A DNA stretch of 14,902 bases from Irpex lacteus (lineage: Eukaryota; Basidiomycota; Agaricomycetes; Polyporales; Irpicaceae): contig MQVO02000200.1 of assembly GCA_001986395.2 (NCBI GenBank), forward strand, positions 1 to 14,902. The letters run 5' to 3'. Shown here in pieces: positions 1 through 6,110 of this stretch. The notes beneath the pieces were generated by a model that was given only the letters and a program-made list of their open reading frames with translations, was not told where the DNA came from and made no database searches. Numbering within the stretch: position 1 is the stretch's first letter; every line of letters begins with the position of its first letter. A program made the position numbers and the translations under genes.

Positions 1-906
1 TATCATGGTTTTCTAGATCAAAGATTCACTGATACAAAATTAAGTCAGAATATCTTTAGAAGAGAAATCAATCATGATACTTTATATATTCAAGATGGTG
101 AAGTAATTGTAACTGAAAAACAATTACCTGCTAAACCCTTTAAAGTACACAAAGTAGAAGAAAAAATATCAGCTTTGGATACATTTTGTACATTTGATAT
201 AGAAACAGTTAATGTTTCTGGTAATCATCATCCTTATCTAATTACAGCTTACTATGGTCATTATACTGGGGTAACTATATTAATTCTATTGCTACTAATA
301 TAACAGAGGAAGCACAAGCAACTATGTTTATTTCATTTTTAGATCAACTATTAAATTTAAAGAGTATTAAATATGCTTATGCACATAATCTATCTGGTTT
401 TGATGAAATCTTACTTCTTAAACATTTATTAAATTATCCTGGAGCCACTGTTAAACCATTATTATTTAATGGTAAATTAATGGCTATCAGATTTAAAGTG
501 AATAATAGAACTATTATCTTTAAAGATTCATTCCTATTATTACCTATGGGCCTAAGAAGATTGTGTAAATCATTTAATGTACCTACTGTTAAAACACATT
601 TCCCTTTTTACTTCTCAGATATTAATTATAGCGGGGATTTCCCTGCTTATGAATTATTTACTGATCTTTCTAGGGCAGATTATGAACAATTGTTTGATTT
701 ACATTATAATAATAAATCTGGACCATGGAACTTTAAAGATCAAAGCTCTTACTTATTGTAAAATCGATTGTAAATCATTGTTCCAAGTGTTAGTTAAATT
801 TAATGAACTTGTTTATAAGAAATTTAAAGTTAATATTAATTCTTCTTATACTCTTCCTGCGTTACCTATGAGAATTTATAAAACTCCCCAAAAAACTAGG
901 CTCTAA
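1..906 (+). pseudogene. dpo: Plasmid-type family B DNA polymerase, exonuclease half, frameshifted
   Basis: This is the 3'-5' exonuclease half of a protein-primed family B DNA polymerase of the kind carried by linear mitochondrial plasmids and often integrated in fungal mtDNA. All three exonuclease motifs are visible: Exo I DIET at 196-207, Exo II YAHNLSGFDE near 375-410, and Exo III YCKID at 754-768. The reading frame changes twice. Frame 1 passes to frame 3 at the GGGG run 268-271 (one base short), and frame 3 returns to frame 1 near 730-737 (one A too many in a CAAAG run). The 5' end lies outside the window. The frame ends at 906 inside hairpin element H1, just after a conserved-looking LPALPMRIYKT stretch. 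Residues after H1 (VPIILSNI near 974-997, in another frame) resemble a continuation. Decay is likely, but both shifts sit in short runs, so sequencing error is possible. Confidence 0.85.
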
Positions 907-972
907 TTAAAATTTAATTTAATTAAATTTTAATAATTGCGGATGAAATAATTCTAACTAGTTTTTTTGGGG
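886..972 (+). mobile_element. H1: long-form palindromic hairpin element inserted in dpo
   Basis: An 87-bp element starts CCCCAAAAAACTAGG and ends AACTAGTTTTTTTGGGG, so its outer arms pair almost perfectly. Compared with the short copies it has about 40 extra bases in the middle. These contain a second A+T palindrome (TTAAAATTTAATTT...AAATTTTAA) and the sequence GCGGATGAAATAATT. It lies directly after coding sequence of dpo. The internal part is shared with H3. Confidence 0.85.
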
Positions 973-1191
973 AGTGCCGATTATTCTTTCTAATATCTTT
1001 ATTTTTTTTTAATTCTTCTATGTTTTAATTTATATTATTTATAGTATCATTTAAAAACTTTATATCATTTTAGTTAAAAATCCTCTTTCAGAGTCTTGAT
1101 TATAAAGTATAACATTACTTTTTTTATTGTTACTTATAAAACTTTGGTATAACCTCATCAGCAGAGTATCCAAAGATATTTAAGAAGTTAC

Positions 1192-1554
1192 TTAAATAAA
1201 ATTGAACAGTAGACAGTAAATTTTTTTACTTGTACTACCACTACTTAATTTTATATTAACTTTAGATAATATTCCTTGTAAATATACCCAAGTTAAATCT
1301 TCAAACACAAATAAAACATTCGATAAAGCAGGTGCTTTATCTAACTCGTATCCTCCTACTAATCTAGCTAACATATTCAATTTCACTGCAGTACCAGGGA
1401 GATTAATATTTAAATATGAAACTAACATTAAACTAAATTCTAAGATATTAAATTTATATTCCAATACATTTTCTGTATTTATAGTTAATCCATAAGAAAT
1501 ATTTTCATTATTAAGGAAATCCTTATGATTGAAATTGTCAGTGCTTGAATCCAC
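1192..1554 (-). CDS. Orphan ORF of 120 residues
   Basis: A minus-strand ORF runs from an ATG at 1554 to a stop at 1192 in otherwise A+T-rich DNA. I do not recognise the protein. It is soluble in character, with an acidic Asn-rich start (MDSSTDNFNHKDF) and a central stretch with ordinary amino-acid composition (LPGTAVKLNMLARLVGGYEL). That argues for real coding history rather than a chance A+T ORF. It lies between hairpin element H1 (886-972) and the half element H2 (1599-1620), both of the long 'CTAGGCTCTAATT' subtype, and inside the gap between the two dpo halves. A plasmid-derived accessory ORF is a reasonable guess but is not shown. Confidence 0.45.
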   Translation of the reverse strand: MDSSTDNFNHKDFLNNENISYGLTINTENVLEYKFNILEFSLMLVSYLNINLPGTAVKLNMLARLVGGYELDKAPALSNVLFVFEDLTWVYLQGILSKVNIKLSSGSTSKKIYCLLFNFI

Positions 1555-1598
1555 TCTAATTATTATAATTTTAGATTTAAATTTATTATTTTCAAATC

Positions 1599-1620
1599 AA
1601 AAAAACTAGGCTCTAATTAA
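1599..1620 (+). repeat. H2: left half of a long-form hairpin element
   Basis: AAAAAACTAGGCTCTAATTA matches the left arm of H1 and H3 exactly, but then runs into a poly-A tract. The right arm is missing, so this is a truncated copy. Confidence 0.7.
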
Positions 1621-1779
1621 AAAAAAAAGAAATAAAGAAAATAAAAAGGCATAAGAAAAAGACAAAAGTAGGTGAGGAGTGGGGAAAGACAGTGGTCTAA
1701 CAATATATTATATATTTAATTTTTATCACTGTAACAATCATTATTACCTTTACCCTCCTTTTTTTTTTAATAAACCAAC

Positions 1780-1856
1780 AAAAAAACTAGGCTCTAATTA
1801 AAATTTAATTAAATTAAATTTTAATAATTGCGGATGAAATAATTAGTTTTTTTGGG
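1780..1856 (+). mobile_element. H3: long-form hairpin element
   Basis: Same subtype as H1: it opens CAAAAAAACTAGGCTCTAAT, carries the inner A+T palindrome and GCGGATGAAATAATT, and closes TAGTTTTTTTGGG. It differs from H1 in the length of the inner palindrome and lacks the TCTAAC before the closing arm. It is intergenic, 40 bp from the tRNA-Ile 3' end. Confidence 0.8.
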
Positions 1857-1895
1857 TTGGGATTAAACAAAAGAATAATTAAAAAAAAAAGACAA

Positions 1896-1966
1896 TAAGC
1901 CCAAGAAGATTCGAACTTCTACAGATTCCTTATCAAGAAATTATTCTACCTTTAAATCATAGGCTT
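1896..1966 (-). tRNA. trnI: tRNA-Ile (GAU), copy 1
   Basis: Read on the minus strand, a full cloverleaf forms. The acceptor stem is AAGCCTA/TGGGCTT, with one G-U pair. The D arm is ATTT/GAAT. The anticodon stem ATTTC/GGAAT carries the loop TTGATAA, giving anticodon GAU. The T arm AGAAG/CTTCT has the loop TTCGAAT. The discriminator is A, at 1896. It differs from the second tRNA-Ile at 4084-4156 in nearly every stem. Confidence 0.88.
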
Positions 1967-2039
1967 AATTAATTTATATTTAGCTTTATTAAAAGGTTCA
2001 TAGGGGGTTAATAAACCCAAAAATAAAATTGGTATGTAC

Positions 2040-2165
2040 TTAAACGTCAGGTCGCCACACCTCCTTGTCATATTACTTACTGTTCCTACTGATCCCACCA
2101 CACTTAACCGTGGTTCTTCAGGAGTTCGGAACATAACATCTAGATATATGAGTGCCAATTATATT
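2040..2165 (-). other. GC-balanced RNA-like island, weakly 5S rRNA-like
   Basis: This 125-bp patch is much less A+T-rich than its surroundings. On the minus strand it contains CCGAACTC (2122-2129), then GAAG (2116-2119), and a hairpin ACCAC/GTGGT (2114-2110 with 2101-2097). A longer-range pair TGTTCC/GGAACA (2133-2128 with 2086-2081) encloses that hairpin. The CCGAACTC..GAAG order is reminiscent of loop C of 5S rRNA. The rest does not align convincingly by eye. A 68-residue ORF overlaps it (2158 to 1952) but runs into the tRNA-Ile, so I do not call it a gene. The identity is unknown. Confidence 0.3.
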
Positions 2166-2389
2166 CACATCATTCCTTTTATTAAATAAATTAAATTTAT
2201 AATATTAAAATTAAAACTTAAAATAAAATATTATAATTAGATTATTATATTCAATAAATAAAAATAAAGAAATAAAAAAATAAAAAATGTTTAAGTAGAG
2301 AGGTTATAATTTTAATAGTCTTCAACAAAGTAAAGTATAAAAATATAAAGTAAATAAAATTTTAATAGAGTCTTACAATTACACAGCTG

Positions 2390-2680
2390 TTAGAATAAAA
2401 AAATATTAGATATAAATTTTATTTCTTTAACCGTTTCCTTAGATATACCATACTTTTTGTTTAGAAAGTGGTGCAATAATTGTACAGCTTCAAAAACATT
2501 AATCTTTTTATTATAGTCTATCATCTTACCATCCTCATCTACAAACCAACTAAAATCTTCTTCCCCTTTTTTTTTAATAAAAAAAAGGATAGAAGAGGGA
2601 GTTCCATTATCTAATGCTTCGATTGAACCATTATTTTTTTTAATGGAACAAGTAGCTACTTTCCTTATTTTTATTTTTAT
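2390..2680 (-). CDS. Orphan ORF fragment of 96 residues without ATG
   Basis: A minus-strand frame is open from 2680 to a TAA at 2390-2392. Only ATA codons are available as starts, so the real 5' end may be missing. The product looks like genuine protein: a middle section with GSIEALDNGTPSSILFF, then GEEDFSWFVDEDGKMIDYN, then a helical-looking C-terminus with LLHHFLNKKYGISKETVKEI. I do not recognise the family. It lies immediately upstream of, and opposite to, the dpo polymerase-domain remnant at 2701, so a plasmid origin is plausible. The frame is kept through two long A/T runs (2572-2588 and 2634-2641), which supports recent coding function. Confidence 0.5.
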   Translation of the reverse strand: MKIKIRKVATCSIKKNNGSIEALDNGTPSSILFFIKKKGEEDFSWFVDEDGKMIDYNKKINVFEAVQLLHHFLNKKYGISKETVKEIKFISNIFLF

Positions 2681-2700
2681 TTAAATAAAAGGAGGTAGGT

Positions 2701-2970
2701 AAATGGACTGCTATTTATTTCTCTGAAGAGTTGAAAATGGCTAAAAATTTAATTCCTGAATATCAATTTATTATTAAAGGAGGCTACTCCTGTGAGAAAG
2801 TTGATATTTTCTCTGATTATGTAAATACTTTATATAAAGTTAAAGCTGAGTCAAAAGGGGCAAAAAGATGGATTGCTAAATTATTATTAAATTGTTTATA
2901 CGGAGGGTTCGGTAGAAGTAATAATACTACAAGTTGTATTGTGGTTAATGCTAAAGAGTTTAAGAAAAGA
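2701..2970 (+). pseudogene. dpo: Plasmid-type family B DNA polymerase, motif B segment
   Basis: This is a fragment of the polymerase domain. It contains WTAIYFSEELKMA, then the motif B signature KLLLNCLYGGFGR (2878-2916), which contacts the incoming nucleotide in family B polymerases. Upstream it is bounded by a stop at about 2695. Downstream the similarity ends near 2970 and the frame runs on to 3078 as unrelated sequence. Motif A (DxxSLYP) and motif C (DTD) are not found. Together with 1-906 it probably represents one ancestral gene, now separated by about 1.7 kb of inserted or rearranged DNA, with the section carrying motif A lost. Confidence 0.75.
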
Positions 2971-3149
2971 AGATTTTTGTTTATTTTAATCTATAGTATC
3001 CCTCGTTCCACTCACTCGCTACGCTCCTTAACTAAGAGTTCAAATTATATATTCTTTAATTGTATAAATAGTAATTAATTATATTTATATTCTTTAATCT
3101 TACATATTAGAAATATTAGTATAGTTCAAACAGTTTATTATATTTATTC

Positions 3150-3489
3150 TTAATTTATTAATATATTAACTTTTATTTCTCCCCTGTAAACAAAAATAAT
3201 GTTCAGAAGTACCTGAATATCTTCAGTAAGTTGTGTAATCACGAATACAGCAGTTCCTCGGCTGTTAACTACAAAGCTACCATCGCCTACAGCAAACCCA
3301 ATCAGCCATTCAAGAAATGATTGACTTGGAGCTACTGCGTTAGGAAATCGCTTTGCATAGAGTGAATAAAATGCGTTAAACCGGAAACCCGAAGGCATAA
3401 TAACTAGAGGAATAACATATAGAATTGTTTGGAAGAATAGGTGTTGGTATAGTACAGGGTCACCTCCTCCAGCAATAAAAAGATATCGG
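3150..3489 (-). pseudogene. cox1 exon end fused in frame to LAGLIDADG intron endonuclease, truncated
   Basis: On the minus strand, cox1-like residues [12 protein letters not shown] (about 3470-3435) read straight into an endonuclease N-terminus. That section has FNAFYSLYAKRFPNA, then the first LAGLIDADG helix LEWLIGFAVGDGSFVV and NSRGTAVFVITQ. This is the usual arrangement of a group I intron ORF translated in frame from the upstream exon. The endonuclease breaks off after about 85 residues, before its second motif, and runs to a stop at 3150. Codon choice (CTA, CAC, TAC, GAC) is richer in G+C than in the neighbouring nad3. The fragment overlaps the 3' end of nad3 in a different frame. The cox1 exon upstream of GGGDP is absent, so this is a broken piece, not an active gene. 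Confidence 0.8.
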
Positions 3490-3796
3490 CTGGATTATTA
3501 AAGGGTATTAAAATAAATAAAAAGAATAATAAGATAAATAAACCGTAAAGATTATTATTATAAGCGGAGATAACATAAGGTAAAAGAGAAGAGATTTCTA
3601 AATCAAAAGGTAAAAATAAGATAGCAACTAAAATGAAAGAAACATTAAAAGAAGATCTAGATTGTTCATAAGAAGTAAAACCACATTCAAAAGGACTTTT
3701 CTTTTCAATATAAGAATTATCTAAAGATATAAAATAATTAATTAATATTAATAAAATAGCAACAATAGGACTTAAATAAAGATAAATATGAAACAT
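3404..3796 (-). CDS. nad3: NADH dehydrogenase subunit 3 with replaced C-terminus
   Basis: Subunit of the membrane arm of respiratory complex I. The ATG is at 3796. Diagnostic Nad3 motifs are present: the matrix loop [18 protein letters not shown] with its conserved cysteine, and the second membrane helix [18 protein letters not shown] third helix ([17 protein letters not shown]) follows. After this the usual acidic/Gly-rich C-terminal end is missing. The frame instead runs through cox1/intron sequence read out of frame ([13 protein letters not shown]...) to a TAG at 3404, giving 130 residues. The upstream nad2 frame ends with TAATG, its stop overlapping this start by one base. The core looks functional; the altered tail is either a rearrangement or a mis-join. 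Confidence 0.9.
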   Translation of the reverse strand: MFHIYLYLSPIVAILLILINYFISLDNSYIEKKSPFECGFTSYEQSRSSFNVSFILVAILFLPFDLEISSLLPYVISAYNNNLYGLFILLFFLFILIPFNNPADIFLLLEEVTLYYTNTYSSKQFYMLFL

Positions 3797-3963
3797 TATA
3801 ATAATAAAAGATATAAACCTTCTAATAAATAAGGTAAATAAAAATAAAAAGATATTAATAAAATAATATTAAAAGATAAAATATAAGAAATACTCTTATT
3901 AATATAAATAGATTTAATTAAATAATAAGTAACTAAAATAATAATTAAATAATTAAATATTTT
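3796..3963 (-). CDS. nad2: Probable 3' end of NADH dehydrogenase subunit 2
   Basis: A 55-codon frame reads from 3963 down to a TAA whose last base is the first base of the nad3 ATG (TAATG at 3798-3794). It encodes a hydrophobic, Ile/Leu/Tyr-rich tail ending in [13 protein letters not shown]. In many fungi nad2 lies directly before nad3 with exactly this kind of overlap, which is the main reason for the call; the sequence is too A+T-biased to identify by motif. The frame is cut at 3964 by a TAA at the junction with a 45-bp repeat, so the rest of nad2 is missing here. A nad2 5' part lies elsewhere at 6249-6509. Confidence 0.5.
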   Translation of the reverse strand, partial: KIFNYLIIILVTYYLIKSIYINKSISYILSFNIILLISFYFYLPYLLEGLYLLLL

Positions 3964-3964
3964 T

Positions 3965-4009
3965 TAAATTTAAAAACAAAAAATAAAAAATATAAATAAA
4001 AGAATAGGG
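3965..4009. repeat. 45-bp direct repeat, copy A
   Basis: An A+T-rich segment from TAAATTTAAAAACAAAAAAT to AAAAGAATAGGG that is identical over 45 bp to 4505-4549. This copy fills the space between the truncated nad2 frame and the 3' end of tRNA-Phe, overlapping the tRNA discriminator. Confidence 0.9.
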
Positions 4010-4081
4010 TCCCCAAAAAGACTTGAACTTTTATCAATAAAGCTTCAATTTATTGCTCTAACCAAATTAAGCTATGGGAAC
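4008..4081 (-). tRNA. trnF: tRNA-Phe (GAA)
   Basis: A minus-strand cloverleaf. The acceptor is GTTCCCA/TGGGGAC, with one G-U pair. The D arm is GCTT...GAGC and contains GGTTA. The anticodon stem ATAAA/TTTAT carries the loop TTGAAGC, giving anticodon GAA. The T arm AAAAG/CTTTT has the loop TTCAAGT. It follows tRNA-Ile with a two-base gap and precedes the nad2/nad3 block on the same strand. Confidence 0.92.
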
Positions 4082-4083
4082 TT

Positions 4084-4156
4084 TAAGTCTAAGATGGATC
4101 GAACATCTATTGCCTCCTTATCAAGGAGATATTTTAAACCATTAAATAATAGACTT
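4084..4156 (-). tRNA. trnI: tRNA-Ile (GAU), copy 2
   Basis: A minus-strand cloverleaf with a perfect acceptor stem AAGTCTA/TAGACTT, D arm ATTT/AAAT, anticodon stem TCTCC/GGAGG with loop TTGATAA (anticodon GAU), and T arm AGATG/CATCT with loop TTCGATC. It lies 7 bases after the atp8 stop. It is a different sequence from the tRNA-Ile at 1896-1966 with the same anticodon, so one of the two is probably extra or foreign. Confidence 0.9.
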
Positions 4157-4163
4157 ATTTATA

Positions 4164-4304
4164 TTATAATTTAGTTATTAATAATCTCACGATTTGTAAC
4201 TGTAAAAGATATGGTAAAATTACTCATGAAACTAATACTAATAAGGCGAATAAGATTATATAACCGTAAAATAATTGATTTAAAAAGAAAAATGGTATTA
4301 ATCC
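4164..4304 (-). CDS. atp8: ATP synthase subunit 8, start codon unclear
   Basis: Small membrane subunit of the peripheral stalk of mitochondrial ATP synthase. From 4304 the frame reads LIPFFFLNQLFYGY, then a hydrophobic helix, a TGA codon read as Trp, and a basic tail ending LLITKL before TAA at 4164-4166. Fungal Atp8 is about 48 residues, normally begins MPQLIPF and ends with a short basic (I)SKL-type tail, so this is nearly full length at about 46 residues. The expected ATG-Pro-Gln is replaced by GGGGGA at 4302-4307; only ATA or ATT codons could start it. It heads the minus-strand order atp8, tRNA-Ile, tRNA-Phe, nad2, nad3. Either an unusual start is used, or the 5' end was damaged by rearrangement or an assembly error. 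Confidence 0.72.
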
Positions 4305-4504
4305 CCCAAATTTATTATAAATTTAATTTAATTAAAAGTTATTTATCCCTTAATATAAGGAATAGATTTATAGAACTTTAAAATTTTATAAATATTTAAT
4401 TATTTAATTATTATTTTAGTTACTTATTATTTAATTATTTTTATATATCTAAATAAAAAAAGTATTTAATTATATAAGAGAGTATAAATTTTATTTTCTT
4501 AAAC

Positions 4505-4549
4505 ATAAATTTAAAAACAAAAAATAAAAAATATAAATAAAAGAATAGG
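4505..4549. repeat. 45-bp direct repeat, copy B
   Basis: Identical to 3965-4009 over 45 bp. It lies about 200 bp upstream of atp8 in minus-strand terms, in non-coding DNA, and is followed by GGAGGGAGAATC. Recombination between the two copies would excise atp8, tRNA-Ile and tRNA-Phe as a 540-bp circle. Confidence 0.9.
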
Positions 4550-4664
4550 GGAGGGAGAATCTTTAAATTTATTTAGAGATTATTCCTTCTCTATTGGATT
4601 AAGTTTATATGTATAATATTATAGAGAATTATAAAAAGAAAAATTTTTACAATAAAAGTAAACC

Positions 4665-4689
4665 TAGGAAGAAAAATAATTTTTAATTT
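4665..4689. repeat. 25-bp direct repeat (partner 5212-5236)
   Basis: TAGGAAGAAAAATAATTTTT plus AATTT occurs at both places in the same orientation. No gene is attached to either copy. Confidence 0.8.
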
Positions 4690-5073
4690 AACTAAATAAA
4701 ATTATCATAAATATAATAATAGTTTATAGGTGTTATGAACAACAGTGTTTAATTTTTAGCTGTAGGTTGTTTTTATTCAAGATTATATTAGGCGCAGTTG
4801 TAAATAACCCTAAACAGCTTAGTTTATTAAAAATTAGGTAGTTATATTCAATAGTGTTTATTGTTATTAAATCAATAGGGTGGAAAAGTTTTTACTTGAA
4901 TCCTTTTTTATTTATAAAAAAAAAGGGGAGAACAATAGTTTATAATTTTAACCTAATTAGTTATACAATATTTATAATTATCGGGTTATTATGGTTATAG
5001 CAATATTAATAGTAAGGGGGTACACACTTATTCAGAGGGAGGCTTATTTTTAAGGAGATGATAGCCACCGTCG

Positions 5074-5099
5074 GATGCGAGGCCTCCGAAGGCGGCATC
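5074..5099 (+). repeat. GC-rich hairpin
   Basis: GATGC (5074-5078) pairs with GCATC (5095-5099). Inside it GCCT (5082-5085) pairs with AGGC (5090-5093) over a CCGA loop. The patch from about 5060 to 5105 is strikingly GC-rich in an A+T-rich setting, like the GC clusters of some fungal mitochondria. GGCGGCATC recurs near 13295 as GGCGGCATCC. Confidence 0.6.
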
Positions 5100-5496
5100 A
5101 GGCAGGAGATTATCTAACAGGATAGTAGTGGATAATCACTTTTGACTACTTTTTAAAATAATTTACTTTATAGTAATCAAACAATGAATTTAACTTTAAT
5201 ACTTTTTTTAATAGGAAGAAAAATAATTTTTAATTTTAAAAGATCGCAATTATCGTAAGCAATTATAGGAGTAACCACCACCTGTTTATTTTGTAGGTTA
5301 ATTATATTTTTATTGAAGAATGTTTTTGTAACTTTTTATATTTAATTAAATTAATGCCGATACAACTTAGTGCAGGTCTCCTTAAATAACCCTACTCCTC
5401 ATTTACTATTCATCTTTGTTTATAATGAAATTTGTACTTTAACCTGCAGAATGGCCTTTTATCACCCTGCAAATCTCATCCTCAGGTTGAGATTAA

Positions 5497-5791
5497 TTAA
5501 AGGTTATAATTATTTCTACAAAAATAATAGAAATTATTAGTTTTTTGTTTAGTTCAGTTTCTCAAGCTGCAGTTTATCTTTTAGCTGTTTTTAGTAACAG
5601 TATACAAGCTAACCCAAAAAACTAGGAATTAGAAATAATTCTAACTAGTTTTTTTGGGGGAAGGTGCTATTAACTTAGGATTAGCTAAAGGACTAGTTTC
5701 ACCTGGACTATTTATTTGTGCAGGAGGTGTATTATATGATAGTTCTCAAACAAGAGTAATATCTTTCTACAGAGGAGTTACTCAAGTAATA
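5497..5791 (+). pseudogene. nad4: NADH dehydrogenase subunit 4, central segment split by hairpin H4
   Basis: Complex I membrane-arm proton-pumping subunit, central part only. The left part, in frame 1 from 5497 to 5613, contains SQAAVYLLAVFSNSIQ. The right part, in frame 2 from 5657 to 5791, reads EGAINLGLAKGLVSPGLFICAGGVLYDSSQTRV then FYRGVTQV. Family members read SHAAVYLLGVFSNTIQGIEGAI without a break, so the two parts are neighbours in the protein, separated here only by hairpin element H4, which adds a TAG and a +1 frame change. Both ends are truncated: a TAA precedes 5497, and similarity stops near 5791 with unrelated residues following to a stop at 5920. As written it cannot make Nad4 unless the hairpin is skipped. 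Confidence 0.85.
5613..5660 (+). mobile_element. H4: hairpin element inserted inside nad4
   Basis: A typical short copy of 48 bp. The outer arms CCCAAAAAACTAG and CTAGTTTTTTTGGG are complementary; an inner pair GAATT/AATTC sits over a short loop. It interrupts the conserved SNSIQ-EGAI stretch of nad4 with no obvious loss of coding sequence, so it looks like a clean insertion rather than a rearrangement edge. Confidence 0.9.
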
Positions 5792-5857
5792 GAAAAGAAA
5801 AGAATTAACTTGTGCCCTGAAGCAATAAAAGTAAACCTAGTCCTCCCCCTCCTTTTT

Positions 5858-6010
5858 AATTTATGTTGCGTTGACAAAAAGGTCTTAAAGGTTCAAGTCC
5901 CACCACTAGTATTAAACTAATTAATATACTAAACAATCAGTATTTAGGAGTGACAGCTTCGCTTAACATGTGGCTTCTACGCCGTAAAGGTTAAAGTCCC
6001 CTCACTAGTC
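5858..6010 (+). other. Two degenerate tRNA-like 3' halves
   Basis: Two segments share AAAGGTT(C/A)AAGTCCC followed within a few bases by CACTAGT: one at 5886-5910 and one at 5986-6009. Each resembles a T arm plus acceptor 3' strand. The second has an upstream hairpin TGGC/GCCG holding TTCTAC, like an anticodon arm with TCT (Arg) but with a six-base loop. Upstream of it, GAGTGA could pair with the acceptor strand only in part. T-stem pairing is poor in both. They look like decayed or rearranged tRNA genes directly before tRNA-Trp. Confidence 0.35.
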
Positions 6011-6020
6011 TAATATACTA

Positions 6021-6090
6021 GCACTGCTAGATTAAAGGTAACTACCTTGCTTCAGACAAGGCGATAAAAGTTCTACTCTTCTGCGGTGCT
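6021..6090 (+). tRNA. trnW: tRNA-Trp (UCA), with weak D and T arms
   Basis: The acceptor GCACTGC (6021-6027) pairs with GCGGTGC (6083-6089), including one G-U. The anticodon stem CCTTG/CAAGG (6045-6061) holds the loop CTTCAGA with anticodon TCA, the form that reads both TGG and TGA as Trp, in keeping with the TGA codons in cox1 and atp8. The variable loop CGAT is normal. The D arm is short (17 bases, three pairs TAG/CTA), and the T stem AAAAG/CTTCT has one A-C mismatch. It may be functional or beginning to decay. Confidence 0.7.
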
Positions 6091-6110
6091 CTACCATTAT
6101 CAATGGAAAG

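Larger units (their letters stand above)
4310..5495. other. Long non-coding block between atp8 and nad4
   Basis: No protein gene is seen. The block contains the second copy of the 45-bp repeat, a 25-bp repeat pair (4665-4689 and 5212-5236), and an imperfect palindrome near 4560-4583 (AATCTTTAAATTTATTTAGA). It also has a GC-rich hairpin at 5074-5099 and a GATTATC/GATAATC pair near 5109-5140. A distant pair TGCAGGT (5371-5377)/ACCTGCA (5442-5448) and a hairpin AATCTCA/TGAGATT (5472-5494) lie just upstream of nad4. These stems suggest structured RNA, perhaps the remains of an intron preceding the nad4 segment, but I see no group I or group II core that I would defend. Confidence 0.4.

Noticed and set aside
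577..906. 109-residue plus-strand ORF overlapping dpo
   Set aside because: Only its last part (from the Exo III motif YCKID) is real dpo; the first half is the shadow of dpo in frame 3.
1952..2158. 68-residue minus-strand ORF
   Set aside because: It runs through most of the structured island and into tRNA-Ile, has no recognisable motif, and its second half is A+T spacer; treated as RNA-like sequence instead.
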